Origin: Garcia nutans
Taxonomy: Eukaryota; Streptophyta; Magnoliopsida; Malpighiales; Euphorbiaceae
Direction: 5' to 3'
DNA length: 64,000 bases
Assembly: GCA_947685225.1 (NCBI GenBank)
Contig: CANTUV010000037.1
Span: forward strand, 25,191,001-25,255,000
This document shows positions 22,438 to 33,909 of this stretch, one piece after another. Position 1 is the stretch's first letter, and every line of letters begins with the position of its first letter. The notes beneath the pieces were generated by a model. It saw nothing but the letters and a program-made list of their open reading frames with translations, ran no database searches and had not been told where the DNA came from. Position numbers and translations under genes: made by a program.

Positions 22438-25243
22438 TGTAACACCCCTTCCCGACCTACATATGTAAGCTGAGTAGAGGCGCCACACTAACCTAATGTT
22501 GCTACCAATTTTACTTAGTCAAATTTTAGTTCCGATTTTTACAAAATTTTTGCCATAGTTTCGCCTAAAAATTGAGTCCCAAGTGTCGACAAAACCGGTT
22601 TTTTTCTTATTTTTAAAAACATTTTACACAAACCAATGCAAACAAAATCATTCTCAGTACACTCCCAATAAATCCCCCTTGTAACCTCAACTGCAAAAAG
22701 GATTTACACTTCTAGTACAACATAAAATAAAGGTTTTGTGACAACCCCCATATTTAAATATTACACAGCGGAAGTTATAAAATTTTTACATATTTACAAA
22801 TTCATATACATCAAAACTCAAGTTTTACAACACATAAAATTTATACATGATTGGCAAGTCTGCTCTGATCTTTAAGCTCCCAAAATGGATTCTTCAAGGT
22901 CTACTCTCACTAGGTCTTGATGAACTCTCGGGTTCAACTCTATCCACTCTACTACCTGCGCGATTAAACACTATCGCGCTAAGCCAACGGCTTAGTAAGA
23001 TAAAACATGCTAACGGTATGCTTTAATGAAATGCAATGCCACATATGTTATTGATAAGATCAACATCATAAATATAAAGTTAACCACACAATTATGCATT
23101 TCACAAATCATAGTCATATGAGCATACCACATTTCAACATCTTTTCACATTCAACATTAATCAATCATACTCCATAACCAACATCTCATTTCATTAAACT
23201 CATAACATTATTTAGGACATTCATATAACCTTGACACCTATGGGCCCAACAAGTATTTAATACGATATTCAGAGTTCAGAGTTACTGCCTTGGGTTCATA
23301 GTCACAATAATCACGCCCGTAGGCAATGTATATACATGTATCTCTATCCATGGATAGTGTAACAGACCCAGTCTCTTGGATCATCAACTCAACACATATG
23401 AGGAGATCCTCAACCCGGCAAGACTGTTACAAATCATATATCTCATAGTGTAACAGACCCAGTCTCTTGGACCATCAACTCAACACCTATGAGGAGGTCC
23501 TCAACCCGGCAAGACTGTTACCTTTCATCATTTCTTAGGCATGCCACCCAAATCCAGAACTCTGAAACTGAATAACATATTAAACAAACAATTCATTTCC
23601 ATTCTCAATTCTCATCACATTTAGGCAAACATGCCTTCTTTCTTTCAATTACATCATCTTAGCCAATAACAATGGCTTCACATTTCATTTCACAATATAA
23701 CATCTCATTATTCAAGTATATATATATATATATATATATCTCATCCATGATCACATTATATCTCACATAGCATCATTCATAAATATCAACATTTCATTCC
23801 ACATTACTCATGAAACACATTACCATTCACAATGCACAACATAACATTGTTCAATCTCAACAATGCAATTAGGGCAAAGAACAATTGATTATAACATTCA
23901 TTGATTCAAGTGTGTTTAAAGTGTTTAGGGTTAGGTTTAAGGACCAACCTACCTTTGGAGAACCAAAGCAATGCAAGAAGAACAAAGAATTAAAACCCTA
24001 ACCATAAATAGTACATTCTGGTTTTAAACTCCATTTTATCCTTATTTTGAAAAATTGTATAAAATAATCTACTTGACTAAAAATTCTAAAATTTTTATAG
24101 AATTTAGTTTTTTTATCTTAAAATCATCCCTTTAAAATTTCAGATCAAACTGAACACAAAATCTTGGTCAAATAGTTCACCTAACCAGACTGCCCCAATT
24201 GCCCTGCATCCTGGAAGCAGTTCTGAACTTTGTGAATTCCATAAATCAAATTCAATCAACGTGGTTCCAAATTATTTTTCTCAAATACTAGACTCACTAA
24301 GCAACAACATATCCAAAATTCAATTGAATATGATTTTTCTACATTTTATTAAAAATTCCGAAATAGAGCTGTCTCAGTTAAGGTACCTGCTGGAACAGGT
24401 CTAATAAAAATAATCTTTCTAAACTCATAACCATTCCAAAATCGAATCAACATATTTTTCAGTCATTCTAGACTCATAGAGGCACAACATATCAAAAATT
24501 CACTTCAAGAACATTTTTCTAAAATTAATTAAAAATCATACAAGTCACAGCCTTTACTAATCCTAAAACAGAAACAATTTCACTAAACACCAATCTTACT
24601 CTTCCATCACCAACACCAACCCAACTTCTCATCTATCAAGCAAAATCAATACTTACAATCATACCATAAGCAACTTAATCATACCACTTCAAAAGAATTG
24701 AAGAAATTAGAGAAAAGATCTTACCTTAGTTAAAAACTTCTTAAATCAACACTTGAACACTTAATCTTTCTTCAATTTAAGCTTGAAATCATCAAAACCA
24801 TCACTTGTCTCTTTCTTTCTCTTTGGCTATGGAGGGCCGGCCATCAACAAGAAGAAGAAGAAGAAATGATAAAGAAAACACAAGTCAAACCTTCTTTAAA
24901 TATCCACCATGTGATTTTATCCAAGCAATTACCAAAGTGCCCTTATTCACATAATTATCTTTTTGTCTTATATGTGCCCAATTAAGTAATTTACCAATCT
25001 CAAATAAATATCTTCTCTTGCATTGACCAAGCCTTTTGACCACTTTATATGTCATATATATTAACATATACACAACATATAAATTTGTCTCTAAACCCTA
25101 TTTCTTCCCAAAATACATATACATATACTTTCTCTTCTCAATTTCGTTTCTCTTACAATTTAACACATATATTCAATCCAATATATAACAATAACAACAA
25201 CAACAATATGCAAAACTTCTAGGGCATAAATGAGGATATTACA
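22438..25243 (-). repeat. 3' LTR of the RT-less gypsy element
   Basis: It runs TGTAATATCC...GGTGTTACA on the minus strand. It contains two copies of a GTAACAG...CTGTTAC repeat (about 23358-23521), a (TA)n run (23719-23739), and the double hairpin (22958-22995). It encodes no protein; small frames such as 24885-25073 recur in the other LTR. Confidence 0.95.
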
Positions 25244-25281
25244 ATTCTCCCCCTCTAAAAAGAAATTTCGTCCTCGAAATT
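25244..25281 (-). promoter_or_regulatory. Polypurine tract and PPT-proximal hairpin
   Basis: On the minus strand the hairpin AATTTCG/AGGA/CGAAATT (25264-25281) is followed by TTTTTAGAGGGGGAGAAT next to the LTR. The hairpin lies just outside the polyprotein stop (25290). Confidence 0.85.
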
Positions 25282-25289
25282 ACCTGATA

Positions 25290-28200
25290 TCAACTCTGAA
25301 ATAGTTGAGGATATTGCTCTCGCATAGTTTGCTCACTTTCCCAAGTTGCTTCTTCTTTTGCATGATTCTTCCAAAGAATCTTCACCAATGGCACTTTCTT
25401 GTTCCTCAATTCTTTCACATCACGTGCCAAGATAGCAACTGGTTCTTCTTCAAATGTCAAATCTGGGCTCACTTCGATAGACTCAAATGGCAACACATGA
25501 GATGGATCTGACCTGTACCTCCTCAACATAGAAACATAGAATACATTATGAATATGATCCAACTCAGGTGGCAAAGCAAGTCGATATGCAACTGGCCCAA
25601 CTCTTTCTAACACTTCATACGGCCCAATGAAATGAGGACTCAATTTTTCTTTCCGACCGAACCTCAAAATCTTCTTCCAAGGAGATACTTTCAAAAACAC
25701 CTTATCTCCAACATCAAACTCTATATCTCTCCTCTTCAGATCTGCATAAGACTTCTGTCGGTCTGAAGCTGCTTTTAACCTGCCTCGAATCAACTTTACT
25801 TTTTCTTCAGTTTCTTGTATCAAATCAGGACCAACCAACTTATTATCTCCAAGCTCATTCCAACAAAGAGGTGTCCTACACCGTCTGCCATACAATGCTT
25901 CAAACGGTGCCATACCAATGCTGGATTGGTGACTGTTGTAAGCAAACTCCACAAGAGGTAAAAACCTATCCCAACTTCCAGAGAAATCGATGACACAGTT
26001 TCTCAACATGTCCTCAATAATCTGTATCACCCTCTCTGACTGTCCATCCGTCTGTGGATGAAAAGCAGTACTGAAGTGTAGTCGAGAACCCAAAGCACTA
26101 TGCAAACTCTTCCAAAATCTTGAAGTAAACCGGGGATCTCGATCAGACACTAAAGAAGTTGGAACACCATGCAATTTCACAATCTCCTGAATATACAGCT
26201 CAGCCAATCTCTCCAAAGAGTAATCCATCCGCACCGGAAGGAAATGAGCTGTCTTCGTCAATCTATCCACAATCACCCATATAGCATCATGCTTCTTTTG
26301 TGTCAATGGCAAACCAGACACAAAATCCATTGTCACTCTTTCCCATTTCCATTCTGGCACTGAAAATGGTTGAAGCAACCCGGTTGGAACTTGATGCTCT
26401 GCTTTAACCTTCTGACAAGTGAGACATTTCGACACAAAATCTGCAATGTCTCTCTTCAAACCAATCCACCAATAATGCTGTCTCAAATCATGATACATCT
26501 TCGTATTACCCGGATGCATAGCAAACATTGACTGATGAGCTTCTTCTAAAATGACTCTTTTCAAATCAGCATTATCGGGTACACACAATCGGTTCTTAAA
26601 CCAGAGACTCCCATCATCTTTCACAACAAAATCTCTAGTCTTCCCATTCTGACAATCTGAAATAATCTTCTGAATTTTCTTATCAGCCAATTGAGCCTCT
26701 TTGATCTGATCCAACAAAATCGGCTTCAATTGCAACTGTGCCAATAATGTACCATCAACACAAGGTACAAAACTGGCATGCAATGCTCTCAACTCAACAA
26801 GCAACGAGAGCGAGTAAATTGTTAAACCAGCTAAAGACTTCTGACTCAAGGCATCAGCAACAACATTTGCTTTACCTGGATGATAGTCAATCAAGCAATC
26901 GTAGTCTTTAATCAATTCTAACCATCTCCTCTGACGAAGATTGAGTTCTTTCTGGACACCCAAATACTTCAAACTCTTGTGATCAGTGTAGATGAAACAT
27001 TTCTCCCCAAACAGATAATGGCGCCAAATATTCAATGCAAAAACAATGGCAGCCAATTCCAAATCATGGGTCGGATAGTTAAGCTCATGCAGTTTCAACT
27101 GTCGAGATGCATAAGCTATAACTTTCCCTTCCTGCATCAATACACACCCCAAACCTCTATGTGAAGCATCACTGTAGATCACATATGGTTTGCCTTCAAC
27201 AGGTAAAGTTAGAACAGGCACTTGAGTCAACATTTCTCTCAACTGCTCAAAGCTAGCCTGACACTGATCCGTCCACACAAATCTCACTCCCTTACGAAGC
27301 AATCTGGTGAGTGGAGTAGCTATCAAAGAAAACCCTTTCACAAATCGCCGGTAATAGCCTGCCAAACCCAGAAAACTTCTAATCTCTGTCACTGATTTAG
27401 GTGGATTCCAATTCAATACAGCTGAAATAAATAAGGAGGCTAGCTGTTCCTGCTCATTAGATACTATCACCTCTCTACCATCAACAGTTTTCAAAGAAAC
27501 AATTTTCTTCTTACAATCTACCACAGCTCCATGTCGAGATAGCCAATCCATACCTAAGATCACATCATATTCCTTAAATGGCATCTCAATCAAATCCCCT
27601 AAGAACTCCTCACCCTGCACCACTACTGCACTATCTCTATGCACCTTACTCACAACCACACTATGCCCTAACGGATTTGTCACCAACACATCAAATCCTA
27701 GGGACTCAGCATGCAAATTAGAGACAGGCAAAACAGATACACTAACATATGAATGCGTGGAACCCGGATCAATCAAAGCAAGTACTGGAGTATTAAATAA
27801 AGAAAAAGTACCAGCTATGACTGCCGATGTATCTGGCTGCCTCTGCATAACATACATCCTCTGGGAAGATCCAACCTCCTCTGGTCTACCCTCCCTGGAT
27901 GTAGCACCTCCTCTAGAACTGAATCCTGGTCTACCTCCTCGGCTGGCACCTCTGCCTCCTCTGCCTCCCCTCACACTAGCTCGAGAAGCAGCAGAATCAA
28001 CTGACATCTGCTCCTGCCTCTCAGGACAGTCTCTCACAAAGTGGTCAGGTGATCCACACCTGAAGCATACCCCTGATCTACTATGCCTCCAACAAACGCC
28101 CCCATGTCTTCCACCACACTGGTTACACAAAGGTAAGGTGGATCTCTGAACTCCAGGAGTAGGAGCACTCGCTACTGAAGCTGCAGGTCTAAATCTCTGC

Positions 28201-29090
28201 CTCTGGAACTGCACTGACCTACCCGCTGGTCTCTGGCTCCTACTACTCCGAGGAACAAAACTTCCTCTACCCCTCTTTGCAGAAGAAGACCCTGCCTCAA
28301 ACTGGGGCCTCCTAACCCTAACCTCTTCCTCTGAAGCAGCTGCAATAACTTGAGCTCGCTCTACACTTCGAGCTGCTGCCACAAGTTGTGAGAAATCCTG
28401 ATATCTGGATCCAGCCACTAAGCACATGATCGAGGGTCTCAATCCCTCCTCAAATCGCCGACATCTATCAATCTCATCAGCAATGATACCCCCAGCATAC
28501 TGACTCAGTCGAATAAACTCAACTTCATATTCAGTTACGGTCCGATGATCTTGCTTCAAATCTAAAAACTCTCTTTTCTTCCCATCTTTATACTCCCTAG
28601 GAGTATACTTCAACTCAAATTCTCTCAGAAAATCCGCATAAGACAAGGTTGGTGGATCATCCATAGAATGGGGCACTGTCTTCCACCAGTCGTAGGCATC
28701 CTTCTGTAGCAAAGATCTTGCATAGACAAACTTCTCCTCTGAAGTGGCTTGCAACTGCACAAATACCCTCTGAACTCTATCAAGCCACTGTTCTGCTACA
28801 GCCGGATCAACTGTACCAAAGAAATCCTCTGCTCCATATTTCCTTAGCTTATCATAGTGCCTTACTGGTACTGAAGGCTGAGTGGGTGGTGGCGGTGGCT
28901 GTGGTTGCACAGGTGCTTGTCTCATAGCTTCCATCATAGGCCTAAACCAGGCTGGCGGAACCTCCTCCCCAGCTGGTCTACCCGACACCGAAGCAGGTGC
29001 CTCCTCAACACTATCAACCCTAGCTCCCTCAGCAGGAGCAATACTCTCGGCACTACCCTCAATCGACTGACGTGAGTGAGAATCCATCAC
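25290..29090 (-). CDS. Gag-Pol polyprotein of a Tekay-type gypsy element lacking the RT core
   Basis: The 1266-codon frame is uninterrupted. Domains: Gag core about 70-250 (QWLDRVQRVF, DWWKTVPH, FELKYTPREY); CCHC knuckle CFRCGSPDHFVRDC 342-355; protease LALIDPGSTHS near 441, with Pro where many proteases have Ser or Thr; DVILGMDWLSRHG near 509-521. At residue 557-558 (about 27420) the sequence jumps from SLFISA to VLNWNPPKSVTEIRSFLGL, which is the RT C-terminal thumb. Fingers and palm, including the YVDD-type motif, are absent. RNase H follows (YSDAS Asp641, Glu678, Asp703), then integrase (CLTC zinc pair 889/892, Asp922, Asp983, Glu1019), the GPY/F module (about 1155) and a C-terminal chromodomain (about 1213-1266). 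The start at 29090 gives the usual Ser/Glu-rich Gag N-terminus. The element cannot reverse-transcribe its RNA alone. Confidence 0.93.
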   Translation of the reverse strand: MMDSHSRQSIEGSAESIAPAEGARVDSVEEAPASVSGRPAGEEVPPAWFRPMMEAMRQAPVQPQPPPPPTQPSVPVRHYDKLRKYGAEDFFGTVDPAVAEQWLDRVQRVFVQLQATSEEKFVYARSLLQKDAYDWWKTVPHSMDDPPTLSYADFLREFELKYTPREYKDGKKREFLDLKQDHRTVTEYEVEFIRLSQYAGGIIADEIDRCRRFEEGLRPSIMCLVAGSRYQDFSQLVAAARSVERAQVIAAASEEEVRVRRPQFEAGSSSAKRGRGSFVPRSSRSQRPAGRSVQFQRQRFRPAASVASAPTPGVQRSTLPLCNQCGGRHGGVCWRHSRSGVCFRCGSPDHFVRDCPERQEQMSVDSAASRASVRGGRGGRGASRGGRPGFSSRGGATSREGRPEEVGSSQRMYVMQRQPDTSAVIAGTFSLFNTPVLALIDPGSTHSYVSVSVLPVSNLHAESLGFDVLVTNPLGHSVVVSKVHRDSAVVVQGEEFLGDLIEMPFKEYDVILGMDWLSRHGAVVDCKKKIVSLKTVDGREVIVSNEQEQLASLFISAVLNWNPPKSVTEIRSFLGLAGYYRRFVKGFSLIATPLTRLLRKGVRFVWTDQCQASFEQLREMLTQVPVLTLPVEGKPYVIYSDASHRGLGCVLMQEGKVIAYASRQLKLHELNYPTHDLELAAIVFALNIWRHYLFGEKCFIYTDHKSLKYLGVQKELNLRQRRWLELIKDYDCLIDYHPGKANVVADALSQKSLAGLTIYSLSLLVELRALHASFVPCVDGTLLAQLQLKPILLDQIKEAQLADKKIQKIISDCQNGKTRDFVVKDDGSLWFKNRLCVPDNADLKRVILEEAHQSMFAMHPGNTKMYHDLRQHYWWIGLKRDIADFVSKCLTCQKVKAEHQVPTGLLQPFSVPEWKWERVTMDFVSGLPLTQKKHDAIWVIVDRLTKTAHFLPVRMDYSLERLAELYIQEIVKLHGVPTSLVSDRDPRFTSRFWKSLHSALGSRLHFSTAFHPQTDGQSERVIQIIEDMLRNCVIDFSGSWDRFLPLVEFAYNSHQSSIGMAPFEALYGRRCRTPLCWNELGDNKLVGPDLIQETEEKVKLIRGRLKAASDRQKSYADLKRRDIEFDVGDKVFLKVSPWKKILRFGRKEKLSPHFIGPYEVLERVGPVAYRLALPPELDHIHNVFYVSMLRRYRSDPSHVLPFESIEVSPDLTFEEEPVAILARDVKELRNKKVPLVKILWKNHAKEEATWESEQTMREQYPQLFQS

Positions 29091-29234
29091 AACCTAACAC
29101 TGCAAACACAGCAGATTATATCTTATTAAAGATCAGAGACTGCCAATCTCAAACGTATATATTATTCAAAACCACTTTTTAAGTAAAAATATTCTTTTTA
29201 TTACATTTTACCTAGGTTGAGAATCTCAAACCTA

Positions 29235-29247
29235 GGCTCTGATACCA
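29235..29247 (-). promoter_or_regulatory. Primer binding site, initiator tRNA-Met
   Basis: The minus strand reads TGGTATCAGAGCC seven bases inside the 5' LTR end. It is followed by TAGGTTTGAG, as in the element at 58962. Confidence 0.92.
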
Positions 29248-29254
29248 AAACAAT

Positions 29255-32063
29255 TGTAACACCCCTTCCCGACCTACATATGTAAGCTGAGTAGAGGCGC
29301 CACACTAACCTAATGTTGCTACCAATTTTACTTAGTCAAATTTTAGTTCCGATTTTTACAAAATTTTTGCCATAGTTTCGCCTAAAAATTGAGTCCCAAG
29401 TGTCGACAAAACCGGTTTTTTTCTTATTTTTAAAAACATTTTACACAAACCAATGCAAACAAAATCATTCTCAGTAAACTCCCAATAAATCCCCCTTGTA
29501 ACCTCAACTACAACCTGCAAAAAGGATTTACACTTCTAGTACAACATAAAATAAAGGTTTTGTGACAACCCCCATATTTAAATATTACACAGCGGAAGTT
29601 ATAAAATTTTTACATATTTACAAATTCATATACATCAAAACTCAAGTTTTACAACACATAAAATTTATACATGATTGGCAAGTCTGCTCTGATCTTTAAG
29701 CTCCCAAAATGGATTCTTCAAGGTCTACTCTCACTAGGTCTTGATGAACTCTCGGGTTCAACTCTATCCACTCTACTACCTGCGCGATTAAACACTATCG
29801 CTCTAAGCCAACGGCTTAGTAAGATAAAACATGCTAACGGTATGCTTTAATGAAATGCAATGCCACATATGTTATTGATAAGATCAACATCATAAATATA
29901 AAGTTAACCACACAATTATGCATTTCACAAATCATAGTCATATGAGCATACCACATTTCAACATCTTTTCACATTCAACATTAATCAATCATACTCCATA
30001 ACCAACATCTCATTTCATTAAACTCATAACATTATTTAGGACATTCATATAACCTTGACACCTATGGGCCCAACAAGTATTTAATACGATATTCAGAGTT
30101 CAGAGTTACTGCCTTGGGTTCATAGTCACAATAATCACGCCCGTAGGCAATGTATATACATGTATCTCTATCCATGGATAGTGTAACAGACCCAGTCTCT
30201 TGGATCATCAACTCAACCCATATGAGGAGATCCTCAACCCGGCAAGACTGTTACAAATCATATATCTCATAGTGTAACAGACCCAGTCTCTTGGACCATC
30301 AACTCAACACCTATGAGGAGGTTCTCAACCCGGGAAGACTGTTACCTTTCATCATTTCTTAGGAATGCCACCCAAATCCAGAACTCTGAAACTGAATAAC
30401 ATATTAAACAAACAATTCATTTCCATTCTCAATTCTCATCACATTTAGGCAAACATGCCTTCTTTCTTTCAATTACATCATCTTAGCCAATAACAATGGC
30501 TTCACATTTCATTTCACAATATAACATCTCATTATTCAAGTATATATATATATATATATCTCATCCATGATCACATTATATCTCACATAGCATCATTCAT
30601 AAATATCAACATTTCATTCCACATTACTCATGAAACACATTACCATTCACAATGCACAACATAACATTGTTCAATCTCAACAATGCAATTAGGGCAAAGA
30701 ACAATTGATTATAACATTCATTGATTCAAGTGTGTTTAAAGTGTTTAGGGTTAGGTTTAAGGACCAACCTACCTTTGGAGAACCAAAGCAATGCAAGAAG
30801 AACAAAGAATTAAAACCCTAACCATAAATAGTACATTCTGGTTTTAAACTCCATTTTATCCTTATTTTGAAAAATTGTATAAAATAATCTACTTGACTAA
30901 AAATTCTAAAATTTTTACAGAATTTAGTTTTGTATCTTAAAATCATCCCTTTAAAATTTCAGATCAAACTGAACACAAAATCTTGGTCAAATAGTTCACC
31001 TAACCAGACTGCCCCAATTGCCCTGCATCCTGGAAGCAGTTCTGAACTTTGTGAATTCCATAAATCAAATTCAATCAACGTGGTTCCAAATTATTTTTCT
31101 CAAATACTAGACTCACTAAGAAACAACATATCCAAAATTCAATTGAATATGATTTTTCTACATTTTATTAAAAATTCCGAAATAGAGCTGTCTCAGTTAA
31201 GGTACCTGCTGGAACAGGTCTAATAAAAATAATCTTTCTAAACTCATAACCATTCCAAAATCGAATCAACATATTTTTTCAGTCATTATAGACTCATAGA
31301 GGCACAACATATCAAAAATTCACTTCAAGAAAATTTTTCTAAAATTAATTAAAAATCATACAAGTCACAGCCTTTACTAATCCTAAAACAGAAACAATTT
31401 CACTAAACACCAATCTTACTCTTCCATCACCAACACCAACCCAACTTCTCATCTATCAAGCAAAATCAATACTTACAATCATACCATAAGCAACTTAATC
31501 ATACCACTTCAAAAGAATTGAAGAAATTAGAGAAAAGATCTTACCTTAGTTAAAAACTTCTTAAATCAACACTTGAACACTTAATCTTTCTTCAATTTAA
31601 GCTTGAAATCATCAAAACCATCACTTGTCTCTTTCTTTCTCTTTGGCTATGGAGGGCCGGCCATCAACAAGAAGAAGAAGAAGAAATGATAAAGAAAACA
31701 CAAGTCAAACCTTCTTTAAATATCCACCATGTGATTTTATCCAAGCAATTACCAAAGTGCCCTTATTCACATAATTATCTTTTTGTCTTATATGTGCCCA
31801 ATTAAGTAATTTACCAATCTCAAATAAATATCTTCTCTTGCATTGACCAAGCCTTTTGACCACTTTATATGTCATATATATTAACATATACACAACATAT
31901 AAATTTGTCTCTAAACCCTATTTCTTCCCAAAATACATATACATATACTTTCTCTTCTCAATTTCTTTTCTCTTACAATTTAACACATATATTCAATCCA
32001 ATATATAACAATAACAACAACAACAATATGCAAAACTTCTAGGGCATAAATGAGGATATTACA
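29255..32063 (-). repeat. 5' LTR of the RT-less gypsy element
   Basis: This is 2809 bp, near-identical to 22438-25243. Differences include a short insertion near 29507-29515, single-base changes and a shorter TA run (30541-30559). Its copy of the double hairpin (about 29776-29815) has one mismatch (ATCGCTC). Confidence 0.95.
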
Positions 32064-32068
32064 CTCAT

Positions 32069-32474
32069 ACTCATGGACATGCATTTGTTTCTTGGTAAAT
32101 CTCACTTGAGTCGTACCTTCATGGTAGTTTTCGAGTGTTTTCCAAATGCAATGTGCAAAAGTTAAATGTTGAACTCTTCCACCTTCTTCTCTTGAAATGG
32201 AATTCATCAAGATGGAAGCGGCTCTATTGTTCTTGAATCGATCTTTGACATTGCTAGTTGACCATTGTGCTTTGGGAAGTGGAACTTGAATACCGTCAGC
32301 TTCATAAGTGGGAGGTTTCCACTCACTTTCCACGAAATCCCATAGTTCAATCCCTTCACTGTCTAGAAACAAATACATTTTGTGTTTCCAGTATGAATAA
32401 TCAGTTCCATCAAAGTAGGGTCTAAGAATAGTGTTAAGATTTCCATGAGAGTTTGATGAAGAAGAAGTTGCCAT
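32069..32474 (-). pseudogene. SIRE-type Gag, N-terminal part
   Basis: The Gag start of the SIRE host is ATG at 32474, 37 bp inside the PBS. It reads MATSSSSNSHGN, then RPYFDGTDYSYWKHKMYLFL, the conserved copia Gag opening, and on to WKTLENYHEGT. The reading stops only because the gypsy element is inserted after HVHEYE. The continuation is at 22432-21854. Everything visible here is open. Confidence 0.9.
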
Positions 32475-32510
32475 AGTGGATCAAATTTCACAATTAAGTT
32501 TAAGAAATCT

Positions 32511-32525
32511 CGAACTCTGATACCA
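32511..32525 (-). promoter_or_regulatory. SIRE primer binding site, initiator tRNA-Met
   Basis: The minus strand reads TGGTATCAGAGTTCG two bases inside the 5' LTR. Confidence 0.9.
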
Positions 32526-32527
32526 AT

Positions 32528-33909
32528 TGTTGTCCTAAGATGGCAACCAAGAGGGGGGGGGGTGAATTGGTTTCCTCAAGAAATAATGACAATTAAAAAA
32601 CTCAACAAACTAGAAATGCGGAATAGAGAGATGGTTGAGTAATGAAAGAAAGAAAGAACACACAAGATTTATAGTGGTTCGGATTTACTTCAATCCTACA
32701 TCCACTTCCTTAACAACTTGTTAAGGTTCCACTAATCTTTGAAGTTTTTACAAGCTCACTTCCAACTTTGGTATTTTCACAAGTTCACACCTAACTTCAC
32801 AAGTGTTTTTCTAAGGCTTACACTCAAGAACCTTTAAAGGAGTTTTTAAGGCTCACTCTCACAACCCAAACAAGAGTTTTACAAGGCTTACTCTCACAAC
32901 CCAAGTGTTTTCCAAGCTCACACTCAAACTTATACAATGGTGTTTTCAATGCTTACACCTAACATTCATTACAATTCAAATGTGAGTTTAAGTAAAAGAA
33001 AGTTTGTTACTTGGCTATGAATTTTTTTTTTTTGCTTCTTATCTTTTCTTTTCTTATAGAAGCAATGTATTTATAGCCAATGTGGTCTTACTAGCCGTTA
33101 TTGATAGTGAGAATAAAGTCTTGGTAGTTTAGACCTTCTTCTTTAAACTGTCCGAAGCATTTCGCGGTCGTCCTTCATATAAGGATTGTCACGCTATTGT
33201 CATACGCGGTCGTCCTGGGACAAGGTACGGTCGCCGAATTTAAAAATGCTTCAACGGTCGAATTTGAGTGCTCTGCAGCAGGAATCTTGCCCATGCTGTG
33301 GTTGTCGGGATGGTCGCGCAACACAAAGGTGCGGTCGCCCTTTTTGAATGTTGAAGTGGGTTTATAACAGTCATCACACGTGGCATTCTTTGACTGGGCA
33401 GAAAAGATGTCCGCCAAAATATGAATGTCACGGTCCCCAAAAAGTGAGATACTCGCGTCGAACTTCTGGACGCACCTGAGGACGCGAACACTACTATCTC
33501 TTTAAGCAAATTTTTCTTGAATTTCTAGGGCGGTCTCGAATATGAATGGGCGGTCGCTAAAGTGATAAGCGAGGCCGTATCATTCGCCGTTCTTGTCACC
33601 GTGAACCTTACTGTGATTAGAATGATTTGAGTTCCTTGGGTAGCGATCGTCCATAACTTGGGACGGTCGCTCTTCATTAAGTGCGGTCGTTACTGAGGTC
33701 GGGTTTCTGACCGCGAAACCTACTGTGATAAGGTTTCATCTTTTAATTGAATGGTGCGGTCGTATTCAGGTTTGGTGCGACCGCTATAAGTGTTCTATTA
33801 AGCTTTATTTGAAGTAACCTAAGCCTGCAACAAGATTCTCCAAACACATGTTAAATGGATCATTCAATTTGAGTTGTCAAGGATCAAAATTGAGATCATT
33901 TGTATAACA
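32528..33909 (-). repeat. 5' LTR of the SIRE-type element
   Basis: This is 1382 bp and pairs with 10216-11622. It has GCGGTCG-type motifs (about 33165-33780). By eye it diverges by several percent from the 3' LTR, so the host is clearly older than the two elements nested in it. Confidence 0.93.

Larger units (their letters stand above)
22438..32063 (-). mobile_element. Tekay-type (chromodomain) Ty3/gypsy element, RT-less
   Basis: This is a complete 9626-bp element on the minus strand with LTRs of 2806 and 2809 bp, PBS, polypurine tract and a perfect CTCAT target duplication (22433-22437 and 32064-32068). It carries one long open frame. The LTRs differ at roughly twenty sites by eye, so insertion is recent. 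It lies within SIRE gag in the same orientation. The polyprotein lacks the reverse transcriptase core. Confidence 0.96.
10216..33909 (-). mobile_element. SIRE-type Ty1/copia element with two nested insertions
   Basis: The element has two LTRs of about 1.4 kb (TGTTAGACAA...GGACAACA on the minus strand), an initiator tRNA-Met PBS, a GGGGGAGAT polypurine tract, and SIRE-like Gag, protease, reverse transcriptase and RNase H. The flanks GAAAT (10211-10215) and AAAAT (33910-33914) are probably a target duplication with one change. Removing the nested elements (14948-20095 and 22438-32063, plus one target copy each) leaves about 8.9 kb. The integrase region is missing and several frames are broken, so it is dead. 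Confidence 0.9.

Noticed and set aside
28718..29070. Plus-strand open frames over the gypsy gag
   Set aside because: Shadows of the long minus-strand polyprotein; no independent support.
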